Of a stretch of 64,000 bases of DNA, positions 35,982-48,436 are shown in pieces. The notes beneath the pieces were generated by a model, which was given only the letters and a program-made list of their open reading frames with translations, had not been told where the DNA came from and ran no database searches. The stretch's first letter is position 1. The number at the start of each line of letters is the position of its first letter. The DNA lies in the NCBI RefSeq assembly GCF_000276665.1, contig NW_004955425.1, forward strand, positions 26,881,324 through 26,945,323. The letters run 5' to 3'. Origin of the DNA: Chinchilla lanigera. Lineage: Eukaryota > Chordata > Mammalia > Rodentia > Chinchillidae. Made by a program: the position numbers and the translations under genes.

Positions 35982-36817
35982 CAACTTTGCTAAATTTTTT
36001 TGATGATGGAAATCTATGAGATTCCCTCTGCATACTAGTCAGGAATGGTAATGAAATTGAACATATGGCTCTATTCAAGAATTGCATGCAATAATAATTT
36101 GCATTTGCATATTTGGGATTCCCCACTTTCTGTTCAGATTCAGTTCTATGAGATTTCTTGTAAGTCTTGTTTGGGACTCCTCAGCCAGCCCCCTCTGCCA
36201 GTCCTTCTCGTATTTCAGGGCTGACCCAGGGATGCCACTTCCTGGGCAGAGGCAGAACCAACACCCCCACCAAACCTTGGGTGGCCCAACCACAACTGCC
36301 TGTTTATCAGCAGCCACTGTTTCCTTATACACTCTACCCACATCCTCCTGCACAATAACCACAAAGCCAAACCACTCTCCAAATATCCCAAACTTCTGAA
36401 TTTGTCTTGCTGCTCCCATCATAGGTAGCTATGAGATGAGACCAGCCAGGAAGGGCCCAACCTGCCTACAAGAGACACTGCCTACCAGGTCCAGTTCTGT
36501 TAAGGTGCTTCTGTAGGGTAGAATGTGAGATGCTGCATCATGGGTCGGGGCACAAATTCCCAGGAGACAACAGGGGCCCCCACAGAAAAGTCAGACTCTC
36601 GTGGAACAGAGGGTTTCAAGTGACCAAGCAGAGACCCTAGTTCCTGGCTCTGCAGAAGACAAGCAACACAAGGACACAGCTGCTGGTCTCAGCCCAAGTG
36701 CAGCTTCAAAGTCCTTGCAGATTGCACACCCTCTTTGCCTGGCAGCCCCTCAGAGGAAGGGCTCTAGTCACAGGTAACTCACTCCCAGTGCCAGACAATC
36801 ATATGTACTGATGCTGT
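35982..36817. other. Unique intronic sequence
   Basis: No repeat or exon was recognised. The open frames near 36082-36399 have no recognisable domain. Confidence 0.4.
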
Positions 36818-36947
36818 CATGGTTTGGGGATTTTCAAGGGAAACAATATAATATAGGAAACTTATTTTATAAGATTATTTATAATAGTCACTCAAAGAAT
36901 CATATACAAAAAGAGAGTGCAGGAAGTCTGTCCACATACTAAAGACC

Positions 36948-37076
36948 AAAGAATCTAGCTGAAGGCCTGAATCCCACAATAATGTCCTACATGAGTCCAG
37001 CTGAAGACCTATAGCTAATAACAATGTGTCCCACGAGTCCAGCTGGAGGTTCAGAGCCCATGACAATGTCTCATGC
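36948..37076. repeat. Tandem repeat, about 3 units of 40-43 bases
   Basis: Units start at aatctagctgaaggcctga, agtccagctgaagaccta and agtccagctggaggttca. Each continues with an ata/acaatgt-containing block and a cctacatg, cccacg or ctcatgc end. Confidence 0.72.
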
Positions 37077-37204
37077 AGGCCTAATTCACAGAACTGTGCT
37101 GGGAAGGCCCAAAGGTCAGTGGTGGAAGCTAGAAAGTCTGCCAGAGGGATGAAGGATCTGTGCTAGCAGGCTGAAGGATCTGCACTGGAGCCAGGAAGTG
37201 ACCA

Positions 37205-37500
37205 CACTCAAAGTAAGAACCAGAGCTTTCCTAAAAAGTACCACAGCCATCCTCAGCAACAGTGAGGTTCTCAGCTCCTCCGATGATGAGGAAAGCCGAG
37301 TTCCCATCAACAAGCCTTCCAGGAGACTGAGCAGTACACCATCTTCCCCTCCAGAGCCAGAAAGCGATGCTCAAAGTGAGGACCACAGCTCCCCTAAAAT
37401 GAACTGCAGCCATCCTAGGGGGACAACAAGGCCCTGAGCAACTCCTCCAATGAGAACAGCCAAGTTCATCAGGAAAGCCAGCATGACAAGTTCCTCCAAG
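37205..37500. repeat. Diverged tandem repeat, period about 165, with Ser-rich frame
   Basis: The block ctcaaagtaagaaccagagc (37206) recurs as ctcaaagtgaggaccacagc (37370), and both are followed by aacagccatcct-like and aactcctcc-like segments. One plus-strand frame (37198-37437) is Ser/Asp/Glu-rich with SSSDDEES. It may be a fragment of a repetitive protein pseudogene or repeat-derived, and I do not recognise the protein. Confidence 0.5.
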
Positions 37501-37867
37501 ATAACCAACAGCTCCCTAACAGCTTCGCTTCTTTTCCAGTTCTGCTTCTTATGCTGCCAGCAACAATCCTCAGCTGGGCCTCCACACCCAGCACCATGCT
37601 GGTTCAGTTCAGCTGGGAGTTACAAGTTGACCACCAGCTGGCAATCCACCACAAATACCAAGGCAGGAGCATGCGTGGGGGAGAAAAGGGCAGGTGGGAG
37701 GAGAACAGCCACCAAGGAAGCTGTCCACCTTCTGGGAGCACCTGATTTCCTCTAAGTCACCTCTTCTGGTGACTTATCTAGGACACAGGCTGAGATTGTC
37801 CTCTCCAATCTCTTAGATTCCCTAGACCTTCCTTAAAAGTTGAGATTTATAAATGTAGAGCTAAATG

Positions 37868-37990
37868 TCACTTATTGCCATCAAATAAATGTTCCTGAGA
37901 CTCTGTCCTGGGCATGTGACATGAAAAACAAAGCCAGGTCTCTGCCCTGTCGGAGCTCACACACAAGAGAGAAAGCAAATTGTAACAGAT
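37868..37990 (+). mobile_element. L2 fragment
   Basis: Contains aaataaatgttcctgagact, then a gggcatgtgacatga block and gcaggtctctgcc/ggagctcacac-like wording typical of L2. It is short and diverged. Confidence 0.5.
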
Positions 37991-38729
37991 GGACGTTAAC
38001 AGGATCTTTTGAAAAATGATTTGCATTTTCCCAGAGGACATTTAACTTTGGCATGGAGAAGTCAAAATCATGGTTATGTTGTTTTGTTTGTTGGGCAGTT
38101 TATTTTGAATGACCTTCATTTGAATACCACAGACTCTAAGGTCAACAAACTGGCTCTCCTTGCCTTTCTTTCTGGCCTGTTTCTGTCCCTCTGGCCAAGG
38201 AGCATTTTTCTGCAGGACCCAGACAGTGAAATGCTCAGACCCTTCCCTGGATCAGCTCCATTTGGAGCTTGTATGGCTGCAGAACTCCCTGCCCAGGCAT
38301 CCTGAGGCCAACATTTTATTTCCCCTGTGTTAAGCCAAGTGGATCACCATGATACAGCGGTGGTCTCAAAACAGCACACACTCCGCACTCCTGAAACCTG
38401 CTCTATGCAGACAGGGAACAGGCAGTCACTGGGTGGCAGTCGCTGGTTTGCACTCACTCACCAGCCAAGCCTTAATAAGCCCCTCTGTCCCCTGCCAAGG
38501 TCATGCCCATCTTTGGAGGTCAATAGTTTACGACACGATCTACAAAAACTTATCCTTCAAACACTTGGAGGTTCCATGAAGTCACAGTCCCTGGAAATTC
38601 CGGCCTAACATTGGCTTTTCCTTGGCCCCTCAGCAAGACTATAAAACTAGGTCTCTTTTGGAGGGCTGCTCTGTTCCCTACTTACCTTCCCATTCCCTAA
38701 AATTCATACAGTAAGCTAAATGGTTGGGT

Positions 38730-38736
<7 letters not shown>
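37991..38736. other. Unique intronic sequence
   Basis: No repeat or exon was recognised. Confidence 0.4.

Positions 38737-38775
<39 letters not shown>
38737..38775. repeat. (CA)n microsatellite
   Basis: Uninterrupted CA repeat. Confidence 0.96.
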
Positions 38776-38778
<3 letters not shown>

Positions 38779-39199
38779 CTCAAGGTCTGGAAAGTGGGTT
38801 TCACCTGGAAGATATATGGCCCCCAAGTGGTTTTACCTATAGAAAAATTGGGGGGGAGGACTCCATCGTACTACTTAGGATGGGCTCAGTCAACAAATGC
38901 TCACAGAGCGCCTGACGCTCACACTGAATATCACATAGTTAAGCAAAATCTAGAGAGACATCAAGCAGAGCGGAGTCAGTAAGTGGCAACGGAGAAGGTG
39001 GGCGCAGTGGCTGAATGAGGAAGGTCATCAGCAGAGCCAGAGCCAAGGGAGGAGCGCTGTTAATGCAAAGTGAGAAAGGACAGCAGGTCTTTGGTTTCTG
39101 TAAGTCTGTCTTAATGTTTATTTGCTTTGGTCACTTCTTCCAATCTACCTGTACTCATGGGTTTCAACAGACAAAAGATCCTCCACCTCTGTTTTCTCA

Positions 39200-39865
39200 T
39201 TCATTTTTTTATGTTTTATTTTTAATGGACAAGTAATAACTGTACATATTTATGGGGTGCGTTGTGATGGTTTTGTCTAATTAGCATACTCATCACTTCA
39301 GATATTGATCATTCCTTTGTAATGAGAACATTTAAAATCCTTTCTGCTAGCTATTTTGCAATATGCCATATATTACTATTACTGGAGTCACATTCCAGTA
39401 CAACAGAACACCAGGACTTATTCCTGCTGTCTACCTCAAAACTTCATTCCTCCTGACCAAGATCTCCCTCTCCCTGTTTTCCCCACCCCTTCCCAGCCTC
39501 CGATCACCACCATTCTGTTCTCTACTTCTATGAGTTCAGCTTTCCTGGATTCCACATGTAAGTAAGATCACTTGGTCCCGGTCTCTCTATACCTGGCTTA
39601 TCTCACTTAGCATAATGTACTCTGGCTTCAACTGTGGTGCACAAATGCCAATATTTTCTATTTTGTAAGACTAAATAGTATTTAAATAGTATATATATAT
39701 ACATATATTTTAAAATTTATTCTTCCATTAATGGACACTTAGGTTTATTCCCTATCAGGTGACTGTGAATAGTGCTGACATGAACATGGCAGTACTGACA
39801 CCTCTTCAACACACTGATTTCAGTTTCTTTGGGTACATATCCATTAGTGGGGTTGCTGCCTCTAC
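39200..39865 (-). mobile_element. L1 3' UTR and ORF2 end
   Basis: Plus-strand phrases include ttaatggacaagtaataact, gtacatatttatggggtgcg, ccacatgtaagtaagatcac, gcttatctcacttagcataa and ttgggtacatatccattagt, the reverse complement of an L1 3' region. Its orientation is the same as ARHGEF28. Confidence 0.88.
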
Positions 39866-40599
39866 CTCTATTTTAAACATTGTATGAAGACAACACAATT
39901 CATGGGATTAATTGTCATCTACAGAAAAGAGCTCACAAGCCATAAATAAAAGCATCTTAATTCTGAAATGTTGAAAAACCTCAATTCCTAAAATAGTAAA
40001 TCCTTCAGAGTACCCATGAAGTTTTCTGCCTACCCTCTCCAAATTACATGTCAATCTCTTGTCCCCTCTATCCCACCTCCGTTAAACATCCACAAGTCAC
40101 AATGTGGAGACCGTAGAGGCTGATACACACATGGCTGGGGAGGGTAGGCTGGTCTAGGACCTCAGCCCAGCTGTGATGACACTAGGATGGTCACTAGCCT
40201 GCAAGCCAATCACAACTTCTCGCTGAAGAGATTTAGCAGCTGTATGAGGAGGGAAACTGTGGTCCTCCTGAGGACTCAAGCAGTAGCTTTTTTGTGTGTT
40301 TTCCTAACGCATCATTAGTTCTCAAAGGTGCGATACTTCTTAGTAACCTTCTGTGGCTGTTGGCTGTCTCTTGGGACTTGAAATTCATTGTCATATCATC
40401 CTTGTGTTTCAAGTTTCACCCTATAGTTTCTAAGGTAGGTTCACATCCAATATTTCATTTTAAAAAACCCTAATTCATAAAAACCCTCTTCCTTTACCTT
40501 GGTTGGCTCACAGCCAGGTTTCCTGAATCTTCACTGCTGGATCTGCACCTGAATGCCTAGCTGGGCTTTTCTGTTAGTAGTGCCTATCCACATATAGCA
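39866..40599. other. Unique intronic sequence
   Basis: No repeat or exon was recognised. Confidence 0.4.
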
Positions 40600-41030
40600 G
40601 TATATGTATATCAATCAGCTTTTCTGTCACTGGGACACAATACCTGACACACACAACTTAACTGGCTCATAGTTTCAGGGGATTCAGCCCATGGCTGGTT
40701 GGCTCCAAGACAGGAAGACCATAGCAGTACAAAGCTGCTTAGTTCACAGTGGGTGGGAAGGAGAGCCGGGGAACAGAAAGGAATAGACGAAGGACCATAT
40801 ATAGTACAGTACCCAAGGTCATACCTCCCTGAATGACCCAGACATACTCAGGAAGAGTGTGAGAAGGAGACTGAAGCACTTCCCTTCTAGCAGTAAGTGG
40901 CATCCTCTGGGTATTTCCAGAAGATTCACTTGTCAATAAGTAGAGCCTTCATGGCCATTAACACCATGAGGCCAACATAACAACACTAGTTAGTCTACCT
41001 GGCAAGAAGCACAGATCTCCTAGCCAACTA
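40600..41030. mobile_element. Possible MaLR/ERVL-type LTR fragment
   Basis: Wording such as ttctgtcactgggacacaat, ggctcatagtttcaggggat and ccatggctggttggctccaa resembles a common MaLR-like LTR. It may run into the N gap. Family and strand are uncertain. Confidence 0.35.
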
Positions 41031-41540
41031 NNNNNNNNNNNNNNNNNNNNNNNNNNNNNNNNNNNNNNNNNNNNNNNNNNNNNNNNNNNNNNNNNNNNNN
41101 NNNNNNNNNNNNNNNNNNNNNNNNNNNNNNNNNNNNNNNNNNNNNNNNNNNNNNNNNNNNNNNNNNNNNNNNNNNNNNNNNNNNNNNNNNNNNNNNNNNN
41201 NNNNNNNNNNNNNNNNNNNNNNNNNNNNNNNNNNNNNNNNNNNNNNNNNNNNNNNNNNNNNNNNNNNNNNNNNNNNNNNNNNNNNNNNNNNNNNNNNNNN
41301 NNNNNNNNNNNNNNNNNNNNNNNNNNNNNNNNNNNNNNNNNNNNNNNNNNNNNNNNNNNNNNNNNNNNNNNNNNNNNNNNNNNNNNNNNNNNNNNNNNNN
41401 NNNNNNNNNNNNNNNNNNNNNNNNNNNNNNNNNNNNNNNNNNNNNNNNNNNNNNNNNNNNNNNNNNNNNNNNNNNNNNNNNNNNNNNNNNNNNNNNNNNN
41501 NNNNNNNNNNNNNNNNNNNNNNNNNNNNNNNNNNNNNNNN
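41031..41540. other. Assembly gap (510 N)
   Basis: Unknown bases. Frames that appear open across it are artefacts. Confidence 0.99.
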
Positions 41541-42439
41541 CACAATTTTGGAAAAGAACACAATTTTTAAAGACTTTCAAATCATTGAATTAAAGAGTAG
41601 AAGGAAAAGAGGCCAGAAATATAACCTTCCTTCCACTGGTGTCCTGAAAGTAGCAGGCGAATGTCATAGAGTAGTGTAATCATGACTCCTTTGGCCACCT
41701 GATGTCTCCTCCCTTATAAGAGTCCGAGGGCTGGCCAGGCCCAGAGCCTGAGAGCCACCCTGAGCACCATCCCACCCAAGGAAATGCCCAAGACTTTCTT
41801 CATTTTTTGTTGTTGTTCATACTTTGTAAAGACTTGCCTTCTAGGAATCAAAGTAAAGCATCAATAGAGTGAGGATAGGAGAAACCTAAACCCTAAGAAA
41901 GAACATCTTGATTTGATTCTCAAGGCATTATAAAAACTTATTTTGTCTTAAGCACTTTTCAGGTAATTTGACCCAGGGTCACCAATTCAACCATGAAACA
42001 CAGAGTTGCATTCCCTGGCTGGTTGAGCTTCCGCTGCTATGCAGTCTGGGTTCCAACTAACTTTAAAATAGAGATCACCTCTCTAAGCTCCCCATCCTGT
42101 AATCCCTGACTCTCTAATTGGATTTAACATTTTTTAGAAATATAAATATTTATATATTTTGCTAGCTAGACTCTCACATTTCCACACAGACTTAGAATAA
42201 TCTTTCCTGTCTGAATTTACCATATGAACTTGATATTTCAAACTTAAGATCATAATATATTGAGGTGGGGAAGAAGGCCTAGTTCAGGTTGATGCATAAA
42301 TTAACTTTTTTGTGTTAACCCTAAGGTAGGGTAAAGATTTGTCACAATCTGAAAGGTTTGAGGGACCCTAATCAGAAATCCCTACTTTAAGACATAGCTA
42401 AAAAAAATCATTTTAAAATCTTTACCAAAAGATCTGTAT
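41541..42439. other. Unique intronic sequence
   Basis: A possible MIR-like piece lies near 41960-42060. Otherwise nothing was recognised. Confidence 0.35.
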
Positions 42440-42925
42440 CAGACTATATCACATTCATTAACATGGCTATTATCCAAAACAAAACAAAAGCAAAAGTGTT
42501 GGTGAGAACATGGAAAATAGAAGTCTTATGCATAGCTGGTGGGAATGTAAAATGGCATGATACCATGGAAAATGACTTGGCAGCTCTTCAAGAAGTTAAA
42601 CATGGAATTACCATATGACCCAGCAACTCTGTTTCTAGGTATATACAAGAAAAACTGAAAGGAGAGACTCGAGTGGATACATGTACCCTGATGTGTTTAG
42701 AGTAGTTAAGTACATAGAGATACAAAGTACCATGACAGTGGTCAGGAGCTACAGGAGAGGGAAGAAGAGAAAGTTAGTGTTTAAGGGATACAGAGGTTCA
42801 GCTGGAGGAGATGGGAGAATCCTCGAGACTACCCAAGGTGATCACAGCTACGTGAATATACTTAATGCCACCGAACTGTTTAAAATAAATTTTGTTACAT
42901 ATAATATATCACAGACACACTGAAA
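42440..42925 (+). mobile_element. Ancient L1 3' fragment
   Basis: Contains ttggtgagaacatggaaaat, agctggtgggaatgtaaaat, taccatatgacccagcaact and aatgccaccgaactgtttaa, in ORF2-end to 3' UTR order. Confidence 0.8.
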
Positions 42926-42959
42926 AATCATTATTTCATCTATTTAAATAGATAAAATA

Positions 42960-43505
42960 AAAAATAGTGACCATGCCACATGTTCACAAGGATGCATAGA
43001 TACTGGATCTCTCATATATTGCTAGAAGGAATGGAAAATAGTTTGGAAGCTCATGTAAAAACTAAATTCATCTTTATCATCCAGCCCAGCAAACATTTAC
43101 ACCACAGAAATGAAAATTGCGTCCAAACAAAAACTCATACACAATTGTCCATAGCAACTTCATTTATAACAGCCCAAACCTGGAAGCAACCCAAACATCC
43201 TAACATAGTTTTATACTTATAAAAATTGGACACTTATACACCATGGACTATTTACCCATCACCTAAAAAGAACGAAGAATTGATACATGGAACAAATTGG
43301 CTGCCTCTTGAGGGCATCCAATCTCAAAAGGTCATAGGTTGTTTGTTTCCATGTGTATAACAGTCTCAAAGTGACAAAATCACACAGATGGAGAATTGTC
43401 AGGGTTTACGGAAGGTGGGTGAGGGAGGGGGTACATAAATGTACTGTGGTTTATCAATTCGCTGATGGAAATTGAACATACTGGAAATTGTCCACCACCA
43501 AAAAG
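42960..43505 (+). mobile_element. Ancient L1 3' fragment, second copy
   Basis: A second ORF2-end series follows immediately: attgctagaaggaatggaaa, taacagcccaaacctggaag, then 3' UTR wording tgtactgtggtttatcaatt. Two old L1 ends therefore lie head to tail. Confidence 0.72.
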
Positions 43506-43927
43506 GCCCTAAACATTATTCTGAACTCCTATTTTTTAATAAGTAACTGCATGCAATTTAAAGGATATCCCAACTTGCACTGAAAACAACGGCAGCTACC
43601 AAAAGCAATTCCACTGACAACTTGTCCTGTGTGACCTCTGAGTCTGCCCCACTTTGGCCTATTTTCCTTCCTGTTTGCCTGGGGAGACTTCTACTGCATT
43701 CAGTGAAGTGTTTTGGCATAGTATCATCTATTTTAGAGAACGTTTAACCCTCTAACACATATGTACGAACGCCTTGTTAAAACTGAAGAACATACGAAAA
43801 TGTACAAGGCACTCAAACAAAGCTAGTATATAAAAACCTGAACTTAAACATACAATTTCATGGGTTGGTCACCATTTGTCACATGTTGATCTCCGGTTTT
43901 ATTTAAGAAGACACTTTCCTGATACAA

Positions 43928-44765
43928 AATGATTGTAGTTATAAAAATGCTGGCGAGGCTATAGGGAAAAAGGAACCCTTCTCCACTGTTGCTGGGAGTG
44001 TAGACTCCCACTGTAGTGTAGACAACCACTGTGGAAATTGGTGTGGAGATTCCTCAATAAACTAGAACTAGAGGTCCCATTCAACTTAGCTATTCCCCTT
44101 CTGAGTATTTTTTCAGAAGAATTAGAAACATCATACGACAGCAATATAGTGCACCCATATTTACAGTGGCACAATCTGTCATGGCTAAATCTTGGAATCA
44201 ACCCAAATAACCATTAACTGAGGAATGCATAAAAAAGATGTATTTTTATATAATAAGAGTATTATTCAGCTATAAAGAAAGATAAACTCGAGGCTTTTAT
44301 AGGTAAATGGATGTAACCAGAGATCATACTCATAACTGAAATAAATGAGATCCGCATGTGTGAACATCATATTGTCTCCCTAGTGTAAGAAACTGAAAGA
44401 GTAAATAAGATCCAAAAGGTACGATAGATACAGTGAAAGAGAAGGAAACTGCTCAAAAGGAAAGAATAACTGGGATGAGGGAAAAGCAAAAAGAAAGAAA
44501 GAAGGAAGGGAGAAAAAAAATACACATATATACACACAAGATAGCTAAGATAATTGTACTATTAATTTCTATTGGTTTATTGAAAGAGACAGTTAATGCT
44601 TAATTTTTTTTATCAATTTTGCATGCCTATACCTGGTAATCTGAGCAACAACTTTGAAGATGATATGCAATATGACAACCACTGTTGACTTCCTACCATC
44701 TTGTTTTGAAATTCTGTATCATTGTAATGCTTTTTTATTCTATTTAAAATAAAAAAGAATTTTCA
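43928..44765 (+). mobile_element. Lineage L1 3' end, copy 2
   Basis: It contains ctccactgttgctgggagtg, tattcagctataaagaaaga, gataaactcgaggcttttat and a purine-rich tract. It closely parallels copy 1 at 24598-25350, including the downstream attttgcatgcctatacctg block present once. Confidence 0.85.
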
Positions 44766-47489
44766 AAAAAATAATTTTAGTTATAAGCAACTTTTCTAAA
44801 ACACCTTTATTCTTCAATAAATTATACAGTAAAGACTTAAAGAACTATAAAGTTACAATTCAAAATAAAATAGACAACTGTGCTTTATGAGAGTTAATTT
44901 TGACTTCTTATCTCTCAGAAAAGTCATTCAACTGCTGCTTGTCCCACCGGCCCTTGGGACAGTTTCGTATTCCAATTCATGCAAAGCATTTGCAGTTTCT
45001 GATGGGTACTTCTTTTACAAAACATGTTGTGGTGCATTTAAATCACAAAATCTATGATTCAGGCCTGAACCACAGATTTTCTTAAACCTAATTTATGAAT
45101 GACCAAGTACATTTAAATGGATTAATGCTTTAATGGTACAGCTTGATTAAATTATCTGCCAGAAATCTCTGGTGAAAATGAATACTTCAGTAATCACTTC
45201 ATTTTGTTCTGTAGGGTTTTTGTTATCTGTTCTCAAGGGAATACAAGAAGCTATGCTTCCTCTCCCTAGAAAGTAAATGACTATTCTAAACAATGAATGA
45301 TTATGTCTGATGCTTAAATGGATTCAGTTTTAGTGACCCAGATTTTCAAAGCCTCTGCCATCCACTCCTCCTCGGCTCAGCCCCTCCCAGACCCAGCTCA
45401 CCCACAAATGCAGACCTCTTCCACATGCTGCAGCTCACAACCCCACCTTTTTCCTTCTAAGGTCTTGGGCAACTTAACGATGGTAACCTTAGTCTTTGAC
45501 ACAGCCTACACCTGCAACTGTTTGTAAGTCAGTGTATCACCCTTGTTGTCATTCTCCGGGAGAAATCAGCCTGCTTATTCTGCCCATAACGATATTATTA
45601 TTTGTCAGAAAAGGTCACTGTGCTTGTTCTTTATGCTTAGGAGCAAAAAAGTCAGCAAACTTAAATTTAATAACTCAGAGAATACATGGCGCATCACACG
45701 TGGCGCAGCAAGGTACAGTGAAGAGCCCGGGCTCCGATGCCAGCCTCCCCTCCACAGAATTGTGACGCTCGCCCTGTTCCCTCCCAGGCTGCCTGTGTCC
45801 CTGCCCAGCCCCCCATCCACGTTCCAAACCCCTGAGCGCTCTCCCTCGAGCATTCTTCTCTGGCTGGCCCTGGGCTAATTCTACTCATCTTCCTGAACCA
45901 GCCCCGGGCCGGCTCCCCTATAAAGCTTCCCTGAGTCCTATGGCTTCAGGAACATCCTCATGGTCTCTGTCCAACCCACCCCCCACAGTCACCACACATA
46001 ATCACCTCTGTTGCCTCTGGGCTTCTCCTGGGCTGAGCGGCCTCTGTAGCAACCCTGACCCACTGTACTGCACCAGTAAAACCTCGGGGCTCCTGTTTGG
46101 GAGGTTTCTTTCAAATCGCAGGAGGACCCTCGGTTCTCACATAGTCTTTTTACAACAGTAAAATGTTCTTCAAAACGGGATGGAGTTGCTAACCTGAAGA
46201 AGTCTGGGGTGGCTGCCAGGTGGCCCCTAGAGGGAAACAGCAATAAATATAAGACATCTGCAAATGGGCTTGTACGCTGGGGGTTAGTCAAAGTGCTCTG
46301 GGTGAATTATGCTGCAGAAAAATTAAATAAAATTATTCAATAGTGGGGTTACCCCAGGGTGACAACAGTGGGGGAGATGTTTTAACTGCACTGGGTTGGA
46401 TTTTCCGGTTTCCCCTCAGACCCACTCCTCCCCTGGGGCCCTAGAATGTCTAAGAGCATCTTTATGACCTAGAGCAGCAGGTGAATTGGGAGTCTTTTTG
46501 TGTTTGTGGAATTGGCTGGCTTTGACATTTTGTAATTTCTCCCTACAAATAAACGCTTCCAATTTTGTAGTGATACTTTTATATTCCCATTCTGAAAGAG
46601 AACCTTTTAAAGGAACATGCTTTAAGCCTCACGAAATCCTCCTGGGTTCGCCCCTCTGTGCCTTACTTAGTGCGTGGCACAGAAAACCTGCCCAGCGAAT
46701 GAATGCGGGCACCAAACCCACTACGCAGTAATGCGAAGCCCCAATTAGATTTGTGGTTCAGAACAGGCAAGGTAGTGTGGGTCACTGTTTTTTCAAGGAT
46801 GTTAAATAACTCAGTAATGGAAGAGACTAGTCTAGAATGTTAAAGATGTGGTTAACGACACATAAAAGAGCTAATGTGACACAGCTACCAGAAAAATCTT
46901 CCCTGAACTATTCGATAGTGGCAGATGGATAACAGATGGATCATTCCCTAACCCTTCAAGAATCTTATTTTAAAAAATAAACTTTTGAGAAATACTTTGT
47001 CAGAGATTCTGCTACAGCCTACACATTCTCTTCTGGCAGTATACCTAGTACTTTTATTGTAATCATGAAGGTGGCCAGGTTTCCTGAAAATATTAGCATT
47101 TTATATGGTCAAAAGCAGTTAATAAAAATGTCACTTAAGGTAGGACAAATGTACTTTATCTTAATTCTTTCCCAAAGTTTTTGAAGCTTTGATGTGTTGA
47201 CTTTGGTCTGTCCTTAATATGAAACATGATCTATGCTCTGGTAGTTAACACTAAAACTGTAATTGATGACACTTTCAAGGCAAAGCGCAACTAGCCAGTT
47301 CCTGCAGTGTCACTAAACTCCAGCTTCGCTGCTCCACTGCACTGTCTGGCTAACACTGACACTTCATAGTTTACAAGTATGAAGTTCTTACCTACATGAG
47401 TTTAAAAATTGATCTGCACAAAAGAAACAAAAAAATCTTTGTACACAACAAATTGTTTTTTAAAATTATAAAAATAACATCTGTCAATA
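44766..47489. other. Long unique stretch (about 2.7 kb)
   Basis: No repeat was recognised. 44880-45300 is AT-rich with several ATTTAAAT/TTAAT-type blocks and could be conserved non-coding DNA. 45700-46100 is C-rich with several CpGs. No exon was identified. Confidence 0.35.
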
Positions 47490-47499
47490 TACTGCACTT

Positions 47500-47602
47500 T
47501 TTTTTTGTTTGTTTGTTTTGTTTTTTCTGGTACCAGGAATCAAACTCACAACCTTGCGCTTGCCAGGCAGGCGCTGTGCCGCTAAGCTAAATCCCTAGCC
47601 CC
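47500..47602 (-). mobile_element. ID-type tRNA-derived SINE
   Basis: Same subfamily as 13326 and 20941 (tggtaccagg, cttgcgcttgccaggcaggc, gctaaatccctagcccc). It is flanked by perfect 9-base duplications actgcactt at 47491-47499 and 47603-47611. Confidence 0.93.
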
Positions 47603-47611
47603 ACTGCACTT

Positions 47612-48436
47612 ATTTTTAGCATTAAAGAGATTCATGGTGTTTGTTGGGTTTTACATTTTGGCCAGTCAGGATTCCACATGATCAATATATGGACCACTCC
47701 TGAATTTAAAAGACTGAACTGTGTCTTCTAAGTTGACTGTCTTAATCAGTTTACTAAATAACCTTTCTCTGAATTTTAAAGTGAAACTGCTGCTTATGAC
47801 AAAATTAGGTATTTGAGGTACCAATTAAGTGTTTTAAAATCTTTGCATCATAGAACAGAAATATGTAAGAATGATATGTGTTGAATATTAAAAGGTATTT
47901 TCACAGATTTGACTTGTTCCTTGACAAAGTTTGGACATTAGGCAAAGGTACACTGAATAGAAATGAATGGGATAAGCAACTGAGACCTAAAACTTGGCCT
48001 TTGATTTTAAATATTTAATTTGTACCTGTAAACCTTGTCAATAATAAAAAAAAAATCACTGGTGTTTAAAAAAAATTTTTAAATAAACTTTTCTCTCCTT
48101 GCTACTTTACCAGAACTTCCTGCCTGTTCAATCTTAGTTTTCAGCTAGGAATTCTCTCTCCTGAAAAAACTCCCTCATTTTAAAAAATATATTGCATATA
48201 GTTCTGGGACACATCCCTCCAACCCCCAAATCTACTGACTAGTATAACTGTGGCCTGCCCTGCTTAATTTCCCCCTGTGACTTCATCCTTGCAGTACCAG
48301 TGGTAAAAAAGCTGTCCGTATTCCAGTGCAGCGATGTCCACACACCTGCTGGGAAACCCTTACACAGTACAGAAACATGCTGGCAGCAAATCAGAGCGCT
48401 CCAGGTTGAGCTTCAGCCACGTGTACTAAATGGAAC
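47612..48436. other. AT-rich unique sequence
   Basis: No repeat or exon was recognised. Confidence 0.4.

Larger units (their letters stand above)
36818..37830 (+). mobile_element. Possible LTR-like or composite repeat
   Basis: It opens with tgtcatggtttggggatttt, a start reminiscent of some mammalian LTRs, and has a TATA-like tattttataa soon after (36864-36873). It contains two tandem-repeat zones (36948-37076 and 37205-37500). I could not match it to a named family, and the right boundary is unknown. Confidence 0.3.

Noticed and set aside
40958..41580. Long open frames of 177-201 codons across 41 kb
   Set aside because: They consist almost entirely of unknown residues from the N gap, so they are artefacts.
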